Shown here one piece after another: positions 62,797 through 64,000 of a stretch of 64,000 nt of DNA. The stretch spans positions 62,001 to 126,000 of the forward strand of contig NZ_CP081297.1 in the NCBI RefSeq assembly GCF_019711355.1, read 5' to 3'. The DNA comes from Qipengyuania psychrotolerans. Lineage in GTDB: Bacteria > Pseudomonadota > Alphaproteobacteria > Sphingomonadales > Sphingomonadaceae. The notes beneath the pieces were generated by a model, which saw only the letters and a list, made by a program, of their open reading frames with translations, was not told the origin of the DNA and ran no database searches. Numbering within the stretch: the stretch's first letter is position 1; each line of letters begins with the position of its first letter. Position numbers and translations under genes: made by a program.

Positions 62797-63426
62797 TTAC
62801 TGGACGAGCATCAACCGGTCACGGATCGCATCATAACGCAGGTCAAGACCCGCGCGCCGAACCTGCTCGAGCGACATTCGCTCAAGATCCGGCAAGTTCT
62901 TTGCCTTTTCCGCAGCACCAAGCCTTGTCAGCGCCGAGGCCAAATCTTCTCGTGCAACCTCGATCCGGGTTCCGTTCAACAGATACAGCGCAAGCTGCGT
63001 TTCGTCACCGCCCTGTAGCGCGATCGGCTTGCTGACCCGCAAACCGTCAGGCCCGGGGTTGAACGCGGGTTCCAGCGAATAGGACAGTGGGATGATGCCG
63101 CTGTCATTTGCCGCAGCGAAAGTGCTGCGCTCCGACATGGCAACAATCGGGCCTTGTTCGGATGCGCCATCATTCGGCAAAGCCTGTGCAGGAGTGCCCT
63201 CGACGATTTCAGCGCCTGCCTGCCGGGTGTGGCCAAACGCCGTTACCGTCTCGAGCGGAGTTGGCTTCAACGCAACGCGCAGCACCTCGCTTGAAACACG
63301 GTGTACTTCAGCTGTCACCAAAAAGTATCCGGTGAGCGCCATGGCTACTAAGGTGAAGGCCAGAACAAGGCCCTGTCGCGCCCTGGTAGGGAGCGATTGC
63401 GCCCCTATGATACGCAGTCTGCTCAT
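62797..63426 (-). CDS. Hypothetical single-pass membrane protein near prepilin peptidase gene
   Basis: A 209-residue protein with one membrane helix (about 20-40, LVLAFTLVAMALTGYFLV) and a periplasmic part that is Pro/Glu-rich before ending in a more ordered segment (LYLLNGTRIEVAREDLASAL and LEQVRRAGLDLRYDAIRDRL). No family recognised. The ATG overlaps the cpaA-like stop by 4 bases, so it may be a pilus-assembly or secretion accessory protein, by position only. Confidence 0.6.
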   Translation of the reverse strand: MSRLRIIGAQSLPTRARQGLVLAFTLVAMALTGYFLVTAEVHRVSSEVLRVALKPTPLETVTAFGHTRQAGAEIVEGTPAQALPNDGASEQGPIVAMSERSTFAAANDSGIIPLSYSLEPAFNPGPDGLRVSKPIALQGGDETQLALYLLNGTRIEVAREDLASALTRLGAAEKAKNLPDLERMSLEQVRRAGLDLRYDAIRDRLMLVQ

Positions 63427-63884
63427 AATACACCGAGTGATGCCAAGCCGACTGCACCAACGGCAATGGCCACTCCGTAAGGCAGTTTGGCGAAATCATC
63501 CTTGCGGCGTTTCATGCCCTTGATCATGCGCTTCAGAATGATCCAGAAGATCGCGAGGATGCCGCCGGACAGCACGATCGCGAGGGCAAGAGATGGCGCT
63601 TGCGAAAGCGGGAAAAACGTTGCGGAGGCTGCATAGAATTTACCATCTCCTGCTCCGAAGATGCCCAATATGAACATGAGATAGCCGATTGCGAATGCAA
63701 CCAGCGCATGCGCGGCATGCCATCCCAAATCTTCCCAGCCGCCGACCATGAATGCCAGCGTCAGACCCGCAATCGCCATCACGAGCGAAAGCAGGTTCGG
63801 CAGCTTGCGCCGCACGATATCGGAAACAGCGCCAATGGAAGACAGCGCGAGCAATACGCCAAAAGTGAGCGTCGTTATCGGCAT
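63423..63884 (-). CDS. A24 prepilin peptidase, CpaA-like
   Basis: A 153-residue membrane aspartic protease processing Flp-type prepilins. The catalytic pair is Asp22 in AVSDIVRRKLPN and Asp80 in the GxGD motif GIFGAGDGKFYAA. Five or so helices follow the pattern of CpaA/TadV proteins, without the N-methyltransferase domain of PilD. Flp/Tad adhesive pili are common in alphaproteobacteria and often CtrA-regulated. Neighbouring genes suggest a pilus locus continuing beyond the window. Confidence 0.85.
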   Translation of the reverse strand: MPITTLTFGVLLALSSIGAVSDIVRRKLPNLLSLVMAIAGLTLAFMVGGWEDLGWHAAHALVAFAIGYLMFILGIFGAGDGKFYAASATFFPLSQAPSLALAIVLSGGILAIFWIILKRMIKGMKRRKDDFAKLPYGVAIAVGAVGLASLGVL

Positions 63885-63893
63885 GACTGGGGC

Positions 63894-64000
63894 TTAGTCC
63901 GAAGCTTTGGTCGCAGGACGGTCGCGCAAGCTTACCCGCATTGGATAGTCTGCGGAAGCTGCGCGTTCAGGCTTGGTATCCTTGCCGATGCGCACCCTTA
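63894..64000 (-). CDS. 3' end of a gene, product unknown
   Basis: Only the last 35 codons are visible: an arginine-rich tail containing VRIGKDTKPERAA and MRVSLRDRPATK, ending in TAA at 63894-63896. It precedes the cpaA-like gene by about 10 bases on the same strand and is likely part of the same (pilus) operon. Too short to identify. Confidence 0.5.
   Translation of the reverse strand, partial: RVRIGKDTKPERAASADYPMRVSLRDRPATKASD

Overview
The window is GC-rich chromosomal DNA of an alphaproteobacterium, most likely a sphingomonad of the Erythrobacteraceae. The support is gene content rather than a database match: serine palmitoyltransferase with its own acyl carrier protein (sphingolipid synthesis), CtrA and DivK (alphaproteobacterial cell-cycle regulators), DUF3572, DUF4167, a HIG1-domain protein, an alphaproteobacterial DksA variant, and an HWE-type histidine kinase. 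Almost all of it is densely packed core genome. I see no insertion sequence, prophage, CRISPR array, tRNA or rRNA, and no gene-free stretch longer than about 285 bases.

Layout. 1-1269: sphingolipid genes (spt, acp) and divK on the minus strand. 1323-4560: an overlapping plus-strand chain of DUF3572, HAD hydrolase, RidA, glycerophosphodiesterase and a FemAB-like acyltransferase. 4565-8102: Sel1 protein, dksA, a PilZ protein, an orphan solute-binding lipoprotein and a DUF4112 protein. 8154-10799: a complete kynurenine operon, kynA-kynB-kynU, converting tryptophan to anthranilate and alanine. 10819-15875: small lipoproteins, an HNH nuclease, gluQ, a HIG1 protein, cobalamin adenosyltransferase, 3-hydroxyacyl-CoA dehydrogenase and small hypotheticals. 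15896-24829: mutS, maeB, a class V PLP enzyme, a beta-barrel protein, an SDR and an aldehyde dehydrogenase. 24862-28750: trmB, ctrA, rpoN and lptB on the minus strand. 28933-38477: pmbA, a BON-MscS channel, ppa, then hisS-prfA-prmC, DUF4167 and lnt. 38510-43203: metK, converging on an operon scoA - acid phosphatase - scoB - CaiB/BaiF CoA-transferase.

44163-51737: a Cdc48/VAT-type double AAA ATPase, then a coupled polA - HWE kinase - MscS block on the minus strand. 51981-58255: an Ala/Glu-rich lipoprotein, a class A beta-lactamase-fold hydrolase, a host-attachment family protein, a DUF305 plus beta-propeller secreted protein and a DUF885 lipoprotein. 58374-60425: groES-groEL under a CIRCE operator. 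60514-64000: a MATE exporter, a PilZ-XRE fusion regulator, and the edge of what looks like a Flp/Tad pilus locus (CpaA-like prepilin peptidase).

The observations most worth following up are the PilZ-HTH fusion (62100-62786), the archaeal-style Cdc48 (44163-46472), the acid phosphatase nested between the two SCOT subunits, the double-hairpin leader of metK, the DUF3572 gene with no ATG/GTG/TTG start, and the small acidic lipoprotein with extreme GCT/GAA codon bias. Coordinates and motifs come from reading the sequence. Family assignments are from recognition of motifs; no search was run.
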